Notes under the pieces: model-generated
What the model was told of the DNA's origin: nothing
Databases searched by the model: none
The model's input: only the letters and a program-made list of their open reading frames with translations
Position numbers and translations under genes: made by a program
Shown: positions 9,915-22,249 of the stretch, one piece after another
Layout: each line of letters starts with the position of its first letter
Position numbering within the stretch: position 1 is the stretch's first letter
NCBI GenBank assembly: GCA_014218235.1
Contig: CM024757.1
Location: 144,411,371 to 144,475,370, forward strand
Direction: 5' to 3'
Length of the DNA: 64,000 nt
From: Colocasia esculenta
Lineage: Eukaryota; Streptophyta; Magnoliopsida; Alismatales; Araceae

Positions 9915-12613
9915 TGAAGTGTGCGGCATTATTGACTGTGCCCTCTCGTTGTTCAAAGTTCATTGCACAGGTCAAAATGCTCACCTTCTCTATATTGTCT
10001 CACGAATTTAAAATAACAAAGATGAACTAGCAAAGTGGTGAGAACAGGTCATATCCACGCAGAGGCTGAATAAAGCTTGAATTAAAACTACATCGACTTG
10101 AAATCTCTATCGACAATGCATTAAAAGTGAATATGTAAACACACCAATCCAATCCCTCGCAATCTTGACAGATCAAACTTAATGAAAGGACAAGTGGAAT
10201 TGAAATGAAAAAAAACTTGGTATCACTGTACCCTCTCAATTGAGGGATCAAACCGGTAGATAGAAAGAAATGTAAATTGCAACTTCAACTCATGAACTCT
10301 GCTCACAGCAAGGAGAAAATCCCAGAAAGTGAAATAGCTAAGCTCTCCTCAACAGCAAGAACAACCGAAGAGAAGGAAAATCCACATAAAAAATATACAA
10401 CAGCCCCTCAAATCTCTCCGGATGAACAAAGACTTCAAATAACATTGGATTGAATTATTCTAAGCATAGACGGAATGGAAATTAAATGCAAACAACACCA
10501 CTGGATCGGACTATCTAACGCAGGAATGAACCAACAATTGCAGAAAGAAGAAATGAAAATCTCTAGATCGATCTCTCCACCCCAATCTCACAACCTCCAC
10601 AGAAGAAGAAAAGAAAACAAATAAACCTACCACCCTGCAGCCGAATTCCCCAAAATCTGAACTAGCCTCCCTTCCTTACAGAACTCAAACCTCCCGAAGT
10701 GCTGAACATAGAACTCAAACCTCACAGCAGAAGAATAATTCACAGAAGAAAGGGACAGAAATAGAACCTAGATGCTCAAGATGAACACAACAAAATAAAA
10801 AATGGAACAAATTGCAGTCGAACTCCGGATCTGATCATAGAAGAAGATGCCAACCATCGTCCTCCTCACAGCAGCTTGTAGTACACGAAAGAAATATGGA
10901 ACAATTTCCCCTGTCCAACCATCTGAAGCCTCCAAGAATCCTCCAAACTGCTGAACTAAACAACCTCAAATCTCACAAAAGAAAAGATAAGAAAAATTCT
11001 AAATCGATTTCACTGAAAACAAAAGAACTGAATAAGAAAATCCCCTACCTCTTACAAAAAAGAGAATACCAAAAATCACAACCCCGAACTCTTCAACATG
11101 CTGAATTAGCAGAGATAAACCAAAATGGAACCCAACAACAATAGAACCTCCCAATTGCTAAACAGGAGAAAGAAAAGCAGAAATCCCATAAATAAATTGC
11201 TCAGTTCCTCTCAGCAACAGAACTCCCGGAACAAAAGATCAAAAGAAACAGGAATTCTCTGAAATGTCGAACTAGCTAACACTGCTCAACCATTAAACCA
11301 AGACAGAAAAACTAAACAATTGCAATGAATTGAAGCAAGTAAATGCAGAAATGAACAATATAAACACATAACAAAATGAAAATTGCTCCCAACAGCCCCT
11401 GGAATCCCTCATAGAACAGAGAAGAAATGAAGAACATAAACTCTCAAACTCTCATCTACCGAACCAAAAACTCACTGGAAAAATACAGAACTCCCTTCCC
11501 TACAGTAGCAGCAGAACAAAAGAAAACTAAGAACTCTCTAAAAACTTGAACTGGCAAAGAAAGGAAAATGGCTAAGAAAAACTAAAAATCGAATCCCTCA
11601 ATTGCTCTGCTAAAAGAAAAATTACATAAGAAAACTGCAAGAAACAAAATCCTAAAAATTTTACTCGCCCCCCTCCCCTAAATGCTGAAAAGAAAATACA
11701 GAAAAACTCGAAGAAATCAAATCCTTAAAATTCCTCCTGGCCCCCGAGAAGAGGACCGTGGGGTCCCTTTTATAGGCGCCCCTGCTTCCAGTCACTATGC
11801 CATCTGCACCAGGATCGCCAACGTAGCAGCCACCTTAGCACACACCTTCGCCTAGCCACACAGGACCGCCAGATCCATGTGCCATCAGTTGCCATCTGCC
11901 ACAGCCGCTTCCACCTGGGTTGCACCCAGTAGAGCCCGCCGCGCCCCTGCTGAGGCCACAGCACCATGGCTCAGCCGCTGCTTCTTCGGCCCTTTGCATG
12001 CGCAGCACACCCATCTCCATCCGCCGCGCCCAACTCCATCTGCATACCCATCCAGATCTGGCCCTGCATCTGCTGCACACCGCCATCTTCCATCGCCCTG
12101 CCATCCACTGCGCATGCCCTTCAAAACTCTGCACAGCACAAACATCAGCCCTCAGCCCTGCGTACCAGCTCCCGGCCGCCTCCAGAACACCCCAAATCAC
12201 CCCAAAGCTTCTGCCTTCGTCCACCTGGTAGGGAAGAAACTAAGGGTAAATAAGGGATTTAATAGTATGCGTGGCCCATTTAGGTTAGATGAGAGGCATG
12301 AGGGTTATTAAAATTTAAAATCTAATATATTTAATACTTGCAAATATTAGAAGATGTTTATGAGAATTATTTATGTACAATTTATTTTGTAGAAAGAGAA
12401 ATTATTTTTCTTAGTCAAACTATTCACAAAGTAATGACTTTATTAAATGAAAATCTAATTATGTGTTTTACCTAAAAATTTAACTAAAATACTAGAAAAT
12501 CTATACATGAATAGAATAAAAATTAAAATCAAAATGCATGTTATTTATAGACAACGGATGTCTAAACATAACTAAATGTATAAAATTTAACGTGAAAAAT
12601 TATGTCGTTATCA
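9915..12613 (-). repeat. 3' LTR of the Athila-like element
   Basis: It is about 730 bp longer than the partner LTR. A stretch near 10773-11459 is present here and missing from 16881-18852, where the joint is near 17740. A GC- and C-rich block (about 11740-12230) gives many overlapping open frames on both strands. These look compositional, not coding. Confidence 0.92.
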
Positions 12614-12624
12614 CTCCCCCCTAC
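12614..12624 (-). other. Polypurine tract of the Athila-like element
   Basis: On the minus strand this reads GTAGGGGGGAG directly before the TG of the 3' LTR, which confirms the minus orientation. Confidence 0.85.
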
Positions 12625-13699
12625 TTGAACATTGCTAGTCCCTTAGCAATAAAAATTACTCTAAATGTAGGACTGGAAGATGTAATGTTTCATGCTAAAC
12701 AGTCATCATGTAGAAGATTAATGTAGAGATATGTCTGTCCTAGCTGTAAGGGTTTATGACAAGAAATTAGTGCACAAATGGTAGCTCACTTAAGAGTTCA
12801 CATCAGCCTCATGAAGCTCCTCTGCTTCAGCAGTATTTGAGATTAGATTAATTCGAGGGAGAAGAAAAGAATTGTGGAATAAGATCTTTACTCAGTCAGA
12901 TCAGGTTGTTTCTCTCAGTTCCATTCTGCCCAACTTCCTTGAGGATTATTTCTCTGAGTTGAGGACTTTGCCTCTTTATTTGCACTTTGTGCACTCAGAA
13001 TTTTTTTCTTTTTCATCCATAATGCTGCACAACCCATCACTTTTCAAGAGTAGCGAGTCAAACTTTACTCAGATCCGGGGCATTTTTCATGGATAATTTT
13101 TTTCTTTTGCTTTTGCTTTTTGTTTTTGTTTTTTTTTCTTTTCCTCTTTACGGAAGGATGAACAGTTAGGTTCCTTGATCACATGCCTTCACTTCCTTCG
13201 CAATTCACTTAAGGGGAGGGGAGAAAACCAATCACCTCTCTCCTACTAGCCTTAGCAAATTTGCTTCATTCAGGTTCAGTTAGTCTAAGTGGCTGTGTAG
13301 TGTGTATGAAAACTTCTTGCCATAAATCCTTACATAAGGTAGACAAAAAGTACATGTAATCCTTTACTAGAGGCTACCTAACATGGATACTTGAAAGGGA
13401 ATGTGACAACCGCAAAATTTTAATGGTTAATCAGACACATAGTCTGGGTTGCGCAATGTCACATAATTTTTATTCAAAGATGAAACATTGTGAAATTTAT
13501 ATTTGCATATGTACAAGCTCAAGAAAAAGAAATGAAGCAATGTTTGGGATGAGGACTATGAATGCATGCTTATTCTACCTCTCCCCCCTACTTATTTACA
13601 TTAAAAAAAGTAAGACAGAGAATTACCTGATGAAGGAAATCCGTACACTTGGGTTGCCTCCCAAGAAGCGCTAAGTTTATCGTTTTCATCCGGACGCCA
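12625..13699 (-). other. Athila-like 3' untranslated region
   Basis: No conserved frame is seen. A T-rich simple stretch (about 13089-13145, A-rich on the element's coding strand) interrupts otherwise unremarkable AT-rich sequence. Some Athila elements have an env-like frame in this interval. None is recognisable here. Confidence 0.6.
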
Positions 13700-14060
13700 T
13701 TAGGCTTCATTTGGCTCAACTAGCTTGGTAGAATCCATTTTTAAAGAAGATGGGTTTTCAAAGAAATGTTTTAACCTCTGCCCATTAACAGTGAATGATT
13801 GTCCAATTTTAGGGTCAAGAATGATGACAATACCATTGTCATAAGCTTTGACAACAATGTTAGGACCATCCCATCGGGACTTCAATTTTCCCGAAAACAG
13901 ACGAAGCCTAGAATTGAATAGCTAGACCTTATCATGCACTTGAAAAATTTTTCTATGAATGTGTTTATCATGGAATGCTTTGTCTTTGGCTTTATAGATC
14001 TTTGGCTTTTGCTTTGTCTTATTCTCTACCTTAAACCCTAGAGCACAGGGTTGGTCTACT
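13700..14060 (-). pseudogene. pol: Integrase C-terminal tail (remnant)
   Basis: The minus strand encodes the tail of a Ty3/gypsy integrase: KAFHDKHI, then LFNSRLRLF, KSRWDGPNIV, and GQSFTVNGQRLKHF near the end. A TAG at 13922-13924 stands where the family has Trp. The catalytic core and zinc domain that should precede this tail are absent, because the protease segment ends only tens of bases upstream. This marks the 3' edge of a large internal deletion. Confidence 0.8.
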
Positions 14061-14097
14061 GCTTTTTTCACACAAGATTCTTCCAAGGAGTCTACCA

Positions 14098-14844
14098 CTA
14101 GACAACTCTCTCCTTGATCATGGTGCCCAGATGCCTTAAAATATTGATACTAACCCGCTCATCCCCAAATGATATATCCATCATCCCGGTAGCACAATTA
14201 ATGTTAGCTCTAGCTGTGGCCAAAAAAGGTCTACCAAGGATGATGGTGGACTGAGTTAAATCTTGAGGAGTGTTCATGTCCAGAATGATGAAATCCGTAG
14301 AGAAGTAACAATCATTGATTTTCACAATAACGTCCTCAACTAAGCCTTTAGGAGTGGTAACAGAACGATCTGCTAGTTGAAGGACAACAAAAGTGGGTTT
14401 CAATTCTCCTATTTTGAATTTCTTGAAAATAACAAAAGGTAGGAGATTGACACTGGCTCCCAAATCCACAAGGCTGCCCTCAAAAGTGACTCCACCGATG
14501 GTGCAAGGAATTAGTGGAGTGCCTAGATCTTTGAGTTTTTTAGGGAGTTAATTTAAGATAATGGCACTCACAGTTTCTGGAAGAATGATTGTTTCAGTTT
14601 TATTTCTCATTTCACGTTTTGGAGTGCACATTTCTTTTAAGAATTTGGCATAAGTAGGCACATGCTTAATGGCATCGAGGAGATGAATGTTGATGTGAAC
14701 TTGTTTAAACAGTTCCAAGAGTTCTTCATTACCAGTTGATTTGTTTTTGGATTTTGGTTTTAAAGCTTCAGGAAAAGGAAATCTTGGAATGTAACAACTT
14801 GGGTCTTCATTTATTTTGATTTTGTCTAGAGGTTCTTCAGTCAT
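14098..14844 (-). pseudogene. pol: Gag-protease segment with aspartic protease domain (Athila-like)
   Basis: The minus-strand frame starts with a gag C-terminal/linker region (FPFPEALKP, then VPTYAKFLKEM). After a single TAA at 14548-14550 it continues in the same frame into the protease. The protease motif is DLGASVNLLP, the normal form in Athila-type elements, followed by IILGRPFLATARA. The stop sits at a position that is usually Gln, so one C-to-T change would explain it. The segment ends near 14098 and is followed almost at once by the integrase tail. Confidence 0.85.
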
Positions 14845-15149
14845 TTTTCCTTTTTCCTTGGATTTTTCTTTCTCAACATTTTCTTCAATCTGTTCTTCAA
14901 TTTCTTTTTCAATTTAATATTCTTTATCCTCATTCATTGTTGACATGTGTGGGTGAGGATTTGTTCTGATTTTTCCACTTCTTAAGGTTGAAATAGTTTT
15001 CACATTTTCCACTTGAGGGCCCCTAGCTTGGGCATGAGGATGATCCTGTTGTATAGGTTGATTTTGATTTTATGGTGCAGGAATGTTCTGGACAAAAGCT
15101 TGTTGTGGGTTCTGTGGTGGAGGTGCATTTTGTCTAGAAGGTGGTGGTC

Positions 15150-15700
15150 AGCTGACCTAATTCCCTCCTTTGACATACATCAGCAATCTGAGACTCTATC
15201 CTTGCCAAATTTTGTTGAAAATTTTGGTTTTGATTTTGATATTGACTTTGTTGTTCTTGCACAGTTTGGCATAGAGTCGCCATCATGTTATGGAGTTGAT
15301 TCATTTTATCATCCCAATTGGGCTGAGGAGGTGGTGGTTGATTATATGAAGGTTGCTAAAAATTGGTATGAGCAAATTGATTGAAGTTTTGATTTCCTTG
15401 GAATTATTGAGGTCTGGAATAAGAAGATTGGTCAAATCCCAGATTCTGATTTTAATAGGATTGACCGTACATGGATTGCTTGAAAGAAGGTTGAGACACT
15501 TGTTCAAATTGATTTTTCCATGAAACATTTGGGTGATTTCTCCAACCAGGGTTGTATATGTTAGAATATGGATCATGTGAGGGTTTGTAGAAACCTTGGA
15601 TAGCTTGGACTTGTTCTTGCTTGGTCATCCTATGAAAGAACCTCTCAATCTCGTCTATAGGTTGATCCAAATCTAAGTTCTGGGAACGTCTACCAAGCAT
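15150..15700 (-). pseudogene. gag: Gag C-terminal remnant, Gln/Asn-rich (Athila-like)
   Basis: The minus strand from 15700 reads MLGRRSQNLDL, then YNPGWRNHPNVSW, a recognisable Athila-type gag motif, then a Gln/Asn-rich tail broken by several stops and frame changes. The large N-terminal capsid portion is not recognisable between here and the PBS. Confidence 0.7.
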
Positions 15701-16860
15701 GCACAGATGAAAAGCTCTCTATTTATGATTTTTGAATTTTTAGTTTTTTATTTGATTTTTGAATTTTTATGAACAAACACAAACTAGCAAACACTTTTAA
15801 AACAAATTAACCTAAACACTAAGTGTTCCTTGGACCTATGTTATTTTTCTCAAAATCGGATTTATGCTTACTTAAATCCAATCCTAACTCTTTTTATACC
15901 GGCCAGGTAAGAGGTGGAGTAGAGGGAGGCCCCCCTTGCTTTCGCAAGGACCCAATTAAATAACCTTTAGCTCACTTAAGCATAAGCTTTTTAACCTCTA
16001 ATCCTAGACACCCGACTTAAAGAGAAGTTTTGAATTTAAGAAAGGATAAATCTAATTATGAACCCTAGGGCCAAGTCTACTGGTTTTTATTGAAAGATTA
16101 GTCAAATGCAGGAATGTGGAAAAAATTTGTGATTTTTGGGCAAAGGAAAGGGTGATGAAATCCCTCACCTTATCTTTTCATTTCTAATGGGTGAAGCCCT
16201 TAAGCAGTCCCATTTTCAAATGTGAAGTGCACAGATCAAGTTTCAAACAAGAGGTTGTCTAATGCTAAGTCTAATGCATGAAACGAGCGATGGAAGTCTT
16301 ACCTTTCCCCCGCACTCTTCAATGCAAGAAATAAATGGAATTCAAATGACAATTAAGATGATGAATGTCCTAAAACACGGGATTCTAATCTTGAGAAATG
16401 AAAATTTTATTTACAAATAAACGGCTAACATGAAAGAGCGATTTGAAAATTTTTAAGATTTAGATTTATTTTTATTTTATTTGGTTTTTGAATTAAATGA
16501 AATAAAATCTAACTAAGAAAATATAAGATGATACTATAAGCTAATTCTCAAACCACACAAACCATAAAAAGAGTCCAATTATTACATGCCAACAAGAAGG
16601 AAATCTCTGTACATGCACAGAGAGTACATGAATTCCTCACTACAAATTTTCACTCACACTCTTCTATCTAAAATTCTAAATTCAAAGCAAATTTGAAATG
16701 AAATCAGCAAGCTCCCTCCAATGGGCTTCAAAGGTCAAGCCCAATCTCCATGTTCCACTCCTTGTGCAAATCTGAAATAAGAAGCCCAATAACAAGTCAA
16801 TGTAAAGCTCAAAGCAAATGGAATCAAATGAAAGCAGAATTAAATCAAACTCTAATGCCT
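15701..16860 (-). other. Athila-like 5' leader, no coding seen
   Basis: This is the interval between PBS and gag remnant. No conserved domain is visible on either strand. The N-terminal half of gag would be expected here in a complete element. Confidence 0.6.
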
Positions 16861-16878
16861 CCCCGGCAACGGCGCCAA
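16861..16878 (-). other. Primer binding site of the Athila-like element (tRNA-Asp type)
   Basis: The minus strand reads TTGGCGCCGTTGCCGGGG two bases from the end of the 5' LTR. This PBS is well known from Athila/Calypso-type elements. Confidence 0.88.
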
Positions 16879-16880
16879 GA

Positions 16881-18852
16881 TGAAGCGCGCGGCATTGTTG
16901 ACTGTGCCCTCTCGTTGTTCAATGTTCATTGCACAGGTCAAAATGCTCGCCTTCTCTAAACTGTCTCACGAATTTAAAATAACAAAGATGAACTAGCAAA
17001 GTGGTGAGAACAGGTCATATCCACGGAGAGGCTGAATAAAGCTTGAATTAAAACTACTTCGACTTGAAATCTCTATCGACAATGCATTGAAAGTGAATAT
17101 GTAAACACATCGATCCAATCCCTTACAATCTTGACAGATCAAACTTAATGAAAGGACAAGTGGAATTGAAATGAAAAGAAACTTGGTATCATTGTACCCT
17201 CTCAATTGAGGGATCAAATCGGTGGACAGAAAGAAATGTAAATTGCAACTTCAACTCATGACCTCTGCTCACAGCAAGGAGAAAATCCTAGAAAGTGAAA
17301 TAGCTAAGCTCTCCTTAACAGCAAGAACAACCGAAGAGAAGGAAAATCCACATAAAAAATATACAACAACCCCTTAAACCTCTCCGGATGAACAAAGACT
17401 TCAAATAACATTGGATTGAATTATTATAAGCATAGACGGAATGGAAATTAAATGCAAACAACACCACTAGATCGGACTATCTAACGCAGGAATGAACCAA
17501 CAATTGCAGAAAGAAGAAATGAAAATCTCTGGATCGATCTCTCCACCCCAATCTCACAACCTTCACAGAAGAAGAAAAGAAAACAAATAAACCTACCTCC
17601 CTGCAGCCGAATTCCCCAAAATCTGAACTAGCCTCCCTTCCTTATAGAACTCAAACCTCCCGAAGTGCTGAATATAGAACTCAAACCTCACAGCAGAAGA
17701 ATAATTCACAGAAGAAAGGGACAGAAATAGAACCTGGATGCCGAACCAAAAACTCACTGGAAAAATACAGAACTCCCTTCCCTACAGTAGCAGCAGAACA
17801 AAAGAAAACTAAGAATTCTTTAAACACTTGAACTGGCGAAGAAAGGAAAATGGCTAAGAAAAACTAAAAATCGAACCCCTCAATTGCTCTTCTGAAACAA
17901 AAATTACAGAAGAAAACTGCAAGAAACAAAATCCTAAAAATTTCTACTCGCCCCCCTCCCCTAAATGCTGAAAAGAAAATACAGAAAAACTCGAAGAAAT
18001 CAAATCCTAAAAATTCCTCCTGGCCCCCGAGAAGAGGACCGTGGGGTCCCTTTTATAGGCACCCCTGCTTCCAGTCGCTGTCCCATCTACACCAGGATCG
18101 CCAACGCAGCAGCCACCTCAGCACACACCTCCGCCCAGCCACACAGGACCGCCAGATCCACTCACCATCAGCTGCCATCTGCCACAACCGCTTCCACCTG
18201 GGCTGCACCCAGCAGAGCCCGCCGCGCCCCTGCTGAGGTCACAGCACCATGGCTCTGCCGCTGCTTCTTCGGCCCTTTGCATGCGCAACACACCCATCTC
18301 CATCTACATACCCATCCAGATCTAGCCCTGCATCTGCTGCACACCGCCATCTTCCATCGCCCTGCCATCCGATGTGCATGCCCTTCAAAACTCTGCACAG
18401 TACAAACCTCAGCCCTCAGCCCTACGTGCCAGCTCCCGGCCGCCTCCAGAACACCCCAAATCGCCCCAAAGCAAAAGGGTAAGGGTAAATAAGGGATTTA
18501 ATAGTATGCGTGGCCCATTTAGGTTAGATGAGAGGCATGCGGGTTATTAAAATTTAAAATCTAATCTATTTAATATTTGCAAATATTAGAAGATGTTTAT
18601 GAGAATTATTTATGTACAATTTATTTTGTAGAAAGAGAAATTATTTTTCTTAGTCAAACTATTCACAAAGTAATGACTTTATTAAATGAAAATCTCATTA
18701 TGTGTTTTACCTAAAAATTTAACTAAAATACTAGAAAATCTATACATGAATAGAATAAAAATTAAAATCAAAATGCACGTTATTTATAGACAACTGATGT
18801 CTAAACTTAACTAAATGTATGAAATTTAACGCGAAAAATTGTGTCGTTATCA
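16881..18852 (-). repeat. 5' LTR of the Athila-like element
   Basis: This direct copy of 9915-12613 carries an internal deletion of about 690 bp and smaller gaps in the GC-rich block near 18300 and 18470. It ends at TTATCA, next to the duplicated gtgct. Confidence 0.92.
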
Positions 18853-19908
18853 GTGCTCATGCACCCTAAGGCACCTTATGGACCTATGGGGCTATAAATA
18901 CCCATGCTCGTACCCCAAAGGCAAGCCAGCCCATACAACTCCCAGAAAAGCTTTTTGGTGGCAAAAAGGGATCTCTCCAGTTCTTGCTCATCTCCAAAAG
19001 TTGTGATCCATCTTTTCAAGAGAAAGTACAAGGGAGTGAAGGCCAATCTCTGGAGAGGGCTTTGATGTTCAGAGCAAGGGAGCAGATCCAGCAGAAGCAC
19101 AGCAATTGAAGAGGAATCTCTGGTGATTCAAAAGCAATTGAAGTAGAGCATCACCAATTGACAGGGAGCATCTTCAAGCCTCTTCAATTCAACCTTCTGC
19201 AAGAAATCTTCATCGAAGAACATTCATTCTACATCAATTTCTCTCACTTCTGAGTTTGTTCTTCCTTAATTCGTCTATGAGGTTTGTGCATGAAGTTCTG
19301 CACAAATTTCTGTGTACGAATCTGTCTTGAATCAGATCATTGCTAGAGGATCTGATTTCTGTTGTCTTTGATCTAGCTTTTGTACTGTGAGCCGTCGAGC
19401 TCTGGTTTGTGAGTCGTCGCACTCACTGTGTGGTTTGAGCCGTCGTGCTCAATTTGGAATCGTCGTGCTTCGGTTGTTGTTTGAGCCGTCACACTCAGTT
19501 TGTGAGTCATTGAACTCAAGGTTGTGTGTTGAGCCGTCGTGCTCAAGGTTTTTTGGAGTCCTCGTGCTCCAGTGTGAGTTGTACTCTTTTGAGTAGTGGA
19601 GCCTCACTGTGTGAGGGGTGGATGTAGGAATCACTGGTGTGATTTCTGAACCACCTAAAAATCCTTTGTGCAATGGTTTGATCTGCTTGTCTGCGCTAGA
19701 TGCTTGCATAGGATTTTGCTTTCACACTAAGTGTTTAATTGCTTCACACATAATCTACACACACCCACACTTCAGATCAGTAAACTGTTTGTTTGAATTG
19801 ATCTCTAATTCGAAGTAATTTTGAATTGCTTAAGCTTTCGCATTAATTGGTATTAGATCTATTCAACCCCCCTTCTAGATCTGATCCATCCACCTATTCG
19901 ATCCTACA
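18853..19908 (+). repeat. 3' LTR of the copia element, right part
   Basis: This begins with the second gtgct copy and continues the copia LTR from the equivalent of about 1190 in the 5' LTR. It carries the TATA box (18892-18899) and the GAG..CTC inverted-repeat array (19387-19600). It ends ATCCTACA before gccat at 19909-19913. Confidence 0.92.
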
Positions 19909-20050
19909 GCCATAGGTGTAGATGATGAACTAGCATCCCTAAGCTGGAATGTTGAAACAAGTTAGAGAAATTAAACCCGAAACGACCTCAAGGACCACAA
20001 TTATCAAGAGCCAATTAATGATCTATGAATTTGGGGACCAAATTCTCTTA

Positions 20051-20062
20051 AGTGGGGGAGGG
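20051..20062 (+). other. Polypurine tract of the outer gypsy element
   Basis: AGTGGGGGAGGG lies directly before TGTAGCACCCCG, the start of the 3' LTR. Confidence 0.85.
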
Positions 20063-21381
20063 TGTAGCACCCCGAAAAATTCAGTGATTTAAAATTTTTA
20101 AATAAATGGAAATAAATAATTTCCCAATTATTAAAATGGTAGAACTTACATACCACTATCGTACGTGAGAGAACACATCGGAAAATTTCGTAAAAATTAT
20201 AAATCAACCCTAAACATTATTCCTAAGTGTTCCACGAAGAAATTCGTGCAGCGAAAAATCTGATTGGCCAAATGTACGTCACATTGTGACAAATTATCCA
20301 AATTAGGAAACTAAGTCAGAAAACCATTAACACGGGAATATAACACGATCATAAATTAAATAAAAATGTTGAAGAGACTTCCAACAATATATATTGATGG
20401 CCAATTATTCGTATTGGGCCAATGGATCACTTTTGGCCCAAGAATCAAATGGAGCATGAAAAATACCCATAAATTCGCAACCCTAATTGAGTTGAAAATG
20501 GAACGAGGTAATTAGGGTAAAATTGGATGCAATTAGACTCTCTTGGCAACTCAAATTCATGCCTAGCCATCCTTGGGGTGTGCTTGATGGCCAAGACACT
20601 CTAATGGGGGAAGAGATCCTCAAAATATGGAAGGGCATATGCCAAAACCGCAACTTTTCCTCCCTTGTAGCAATGAGACTTCTAAAAGCCCTAGATGCAT
20701 ATATACTCTCCAAAAAACCCTGGGGGATGAGTTTACCATCTTGCTGGGGTCGTGTGGAGGAGTTCTTGGCGGATGGGGACCTGGAGATCAACCACACCTT
20801 CTTCTTCCCCGTTGTGTCTGCTTCGACCTGTGCAGACAGTCATCTAGGAGTCGACCAAAGGTAGGCCAAACCCCAAACACACCGTGCAAGACTTATACCC
20901 CTGGAAAGAGGGTCAAGTCTAGTTCCTAATCGCACTGGAATGCCCAACTTTCATGCAGTAGGCCGAGTGTACGCGTTCTCTAGCCAGTGGTCTAAACGAG
21001 GGTTTTCTGAAGAATGAGACTTCTTCAATGCAGAAGGTAGGTGATCTCGGGCCAAACCTTAACAAATCATATATCAATGTGTAGAGCATCGAGTCTACTT
21101 TCTTGTCCAATTGGTTTCATCGAATTTCATTGAGTACATCTTGAGTTATAAGCTTTTTGCCAAAGTCGTGTATGTGTAGGACTTTTTATGTTCATGTCGA
21201 TTTATCATACATCCCGAGGCCATTTTTAATTATTCCAAAACCCATAGTTCTATCCTATTCCATTTTCCCAACAAGTTTCATGATGACACTTTTGTCCCAA
21301 AAGCCCTAGTTTAGAAGATATAAGCATTGCATGGATCGAGCACCTGTTTCCTGTGTTTTCTGGGTTTTCGGGTTGAAAGTG

Positions 21382-21411
21382 GAATCGCGTCTAGTCCAGG
21401 CGACGCGATTC
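21382..21411. repeat. 10-bp stem inverted repeat GAATCGCGTC / GACGCGATTC in gypsy LTR
   Basis: Perfect arms lie at 21382-21391 and 21402-21411 with a 10-nt loop. Further GACGCGATTC-type words follow at about 21523-21534, and beyond the insertion at about 23614-23656, forming a small cluster. Confidence 0.85.
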
Positions 21412-21611
21412 ACAAGGCTTCTTAAACACGTCCTCCCATGGCAATGCGATTTGGGGCACATACAATGCCTCAAACTGTGGGCCGTTGACCTGTCAGAAGA
21501 CCCCTGAAATGCGACGGCCAAGACCGACGCGATTCAGACATTTTTCTCGCCCAAGGTTATCGGCAATTTTTATATCGTATGATTAAATGAATTTCATTAA
21601 CGCGTCATGAT

Positions 21612-21797
21612 TGTAATGACCCGACCTCTCAGACCCCCGCTAGGGACCCCGAAGGTCGCGCCGCCACCCACGGATCTGAAGACTCGGAAGGGTTAGAATT
21701 TAGTCTAGTGAGATAAGCAATGAATTCAAATAACTATAACAAGAAAGTTCGTACATTAATAAGGAAATTATGTACAACATGTCCCAAATAAAGGTAC
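21612..21797. repeat. Left terminal inverted repeat
   Basis: This pairs with 23417-23603 over its whole length with only scattered mismatches and a small indel near 21755. Confidence 0.9.
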
Positions 21798-22249
21798 TCA
21801 TGTGCTGCTGGCCCGTCCGTGTAGAGTTGCTGTTAGGTGAGCATTGGTTCTTTGTTGCAGGTGGCTAGCTTTCCAGCAGGGTCTGAGTGTGAGCTGCAGA
21901 AGAGTGTTGCTGCTGTTGCTGGGTGTGCGTGCTTCGAGCATGGTTTCTGTTTCACTCGTGCTACAGTTGGCTTCGTCTTCAGCCTACGCATCAGTGTGGG
22001 TGTGTCGCAAAGGCTGAGAGAGCCTATGTGGCCTTCACCGGTGCAGGGTTGTAGTCTGTGGAACTGGGCAAAGGTGTCCTTGCCTTGCTGGCAGTCCCCT
22101 CGTTGTTAGGGTGAGTCCATGATGTCCCCTTGTTGTTGGGGTGTGTGTTGTGTTGGCCGTGTGTTTGGCCTTGTGTGTCGTGTTGCACCGCTGGTTGAGT
22201 GCTGTGACACCTGTCTGTGGTTGTTGCCAGCTTTGTGCTGGCTGGTTGT

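Larger units (their letters stand above)
9915..18852 (-). mobile_element. Athila-like Ty3/gypsy element, internally deleted and non-autonomous
   Basis: The outer ends are TGAAG and TTATCA, and two direct LTRs (9915-12613 and 16881-18852) flank 4.27 kb of internal DNA. The PBS at 16861-16878 and the polypurine tract at 12614-12624 are both on the minus strand, so transcription runs right to left. The internal region keeps a gag tail, a gag-protease segment and the integrase C-terminal tail only. RT, RNase H and the integrase core are absent. The PBS TTGGCGCCGTTGCCGGGG and the protease motif DLGASVNLLP are typical of Athila-type elements. Mobility would need enzymes from another copy. Confidence 0.92.
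460..19908 (+). mobile_element. SIRE/Maximus-like Ty1/copia retrotransposon, with a nested Athila-like element in its 3' LTR
   Basis: Two related long LTRs (1778 bp at 460-2237; about 1726 bp after removing the nested insert and one duplicated 5-mer, at 9240-19908) flank an internal region. The internal order is PBS, gag, protease, integrase, RT, RNase H, a 1.4-kb non-coding tail and a polypurine tract. Integrase before RT defines Ty1/copia. The long LTRs, long coiled-coil gag extension and long 3' untranslated region are typical of the SIRE/Maximus clade. The flanking 5-bp duplication is intact. Coding capacity is destroyed by several stops, a frameshift and changed catalytic residues, so it is not autonomous. 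Confidence 0.93.

Noticed and set aside
11770..12311. Overlapping open frames on both strands in the left Athila-like LTR, also 17965-18492 in the right one
   Set aside because: They lie in a C-rich block, exist in several frames at once, contain Pro/Ser/His-rich low-complexity peptides and differ in frame between the two LTRs. No known domain.
20523..20929. Open frames of about 100 codons in the outer gypsy LTR
   Set aside because: They overlap each other in different frames within an LTR and show no conserved motif.
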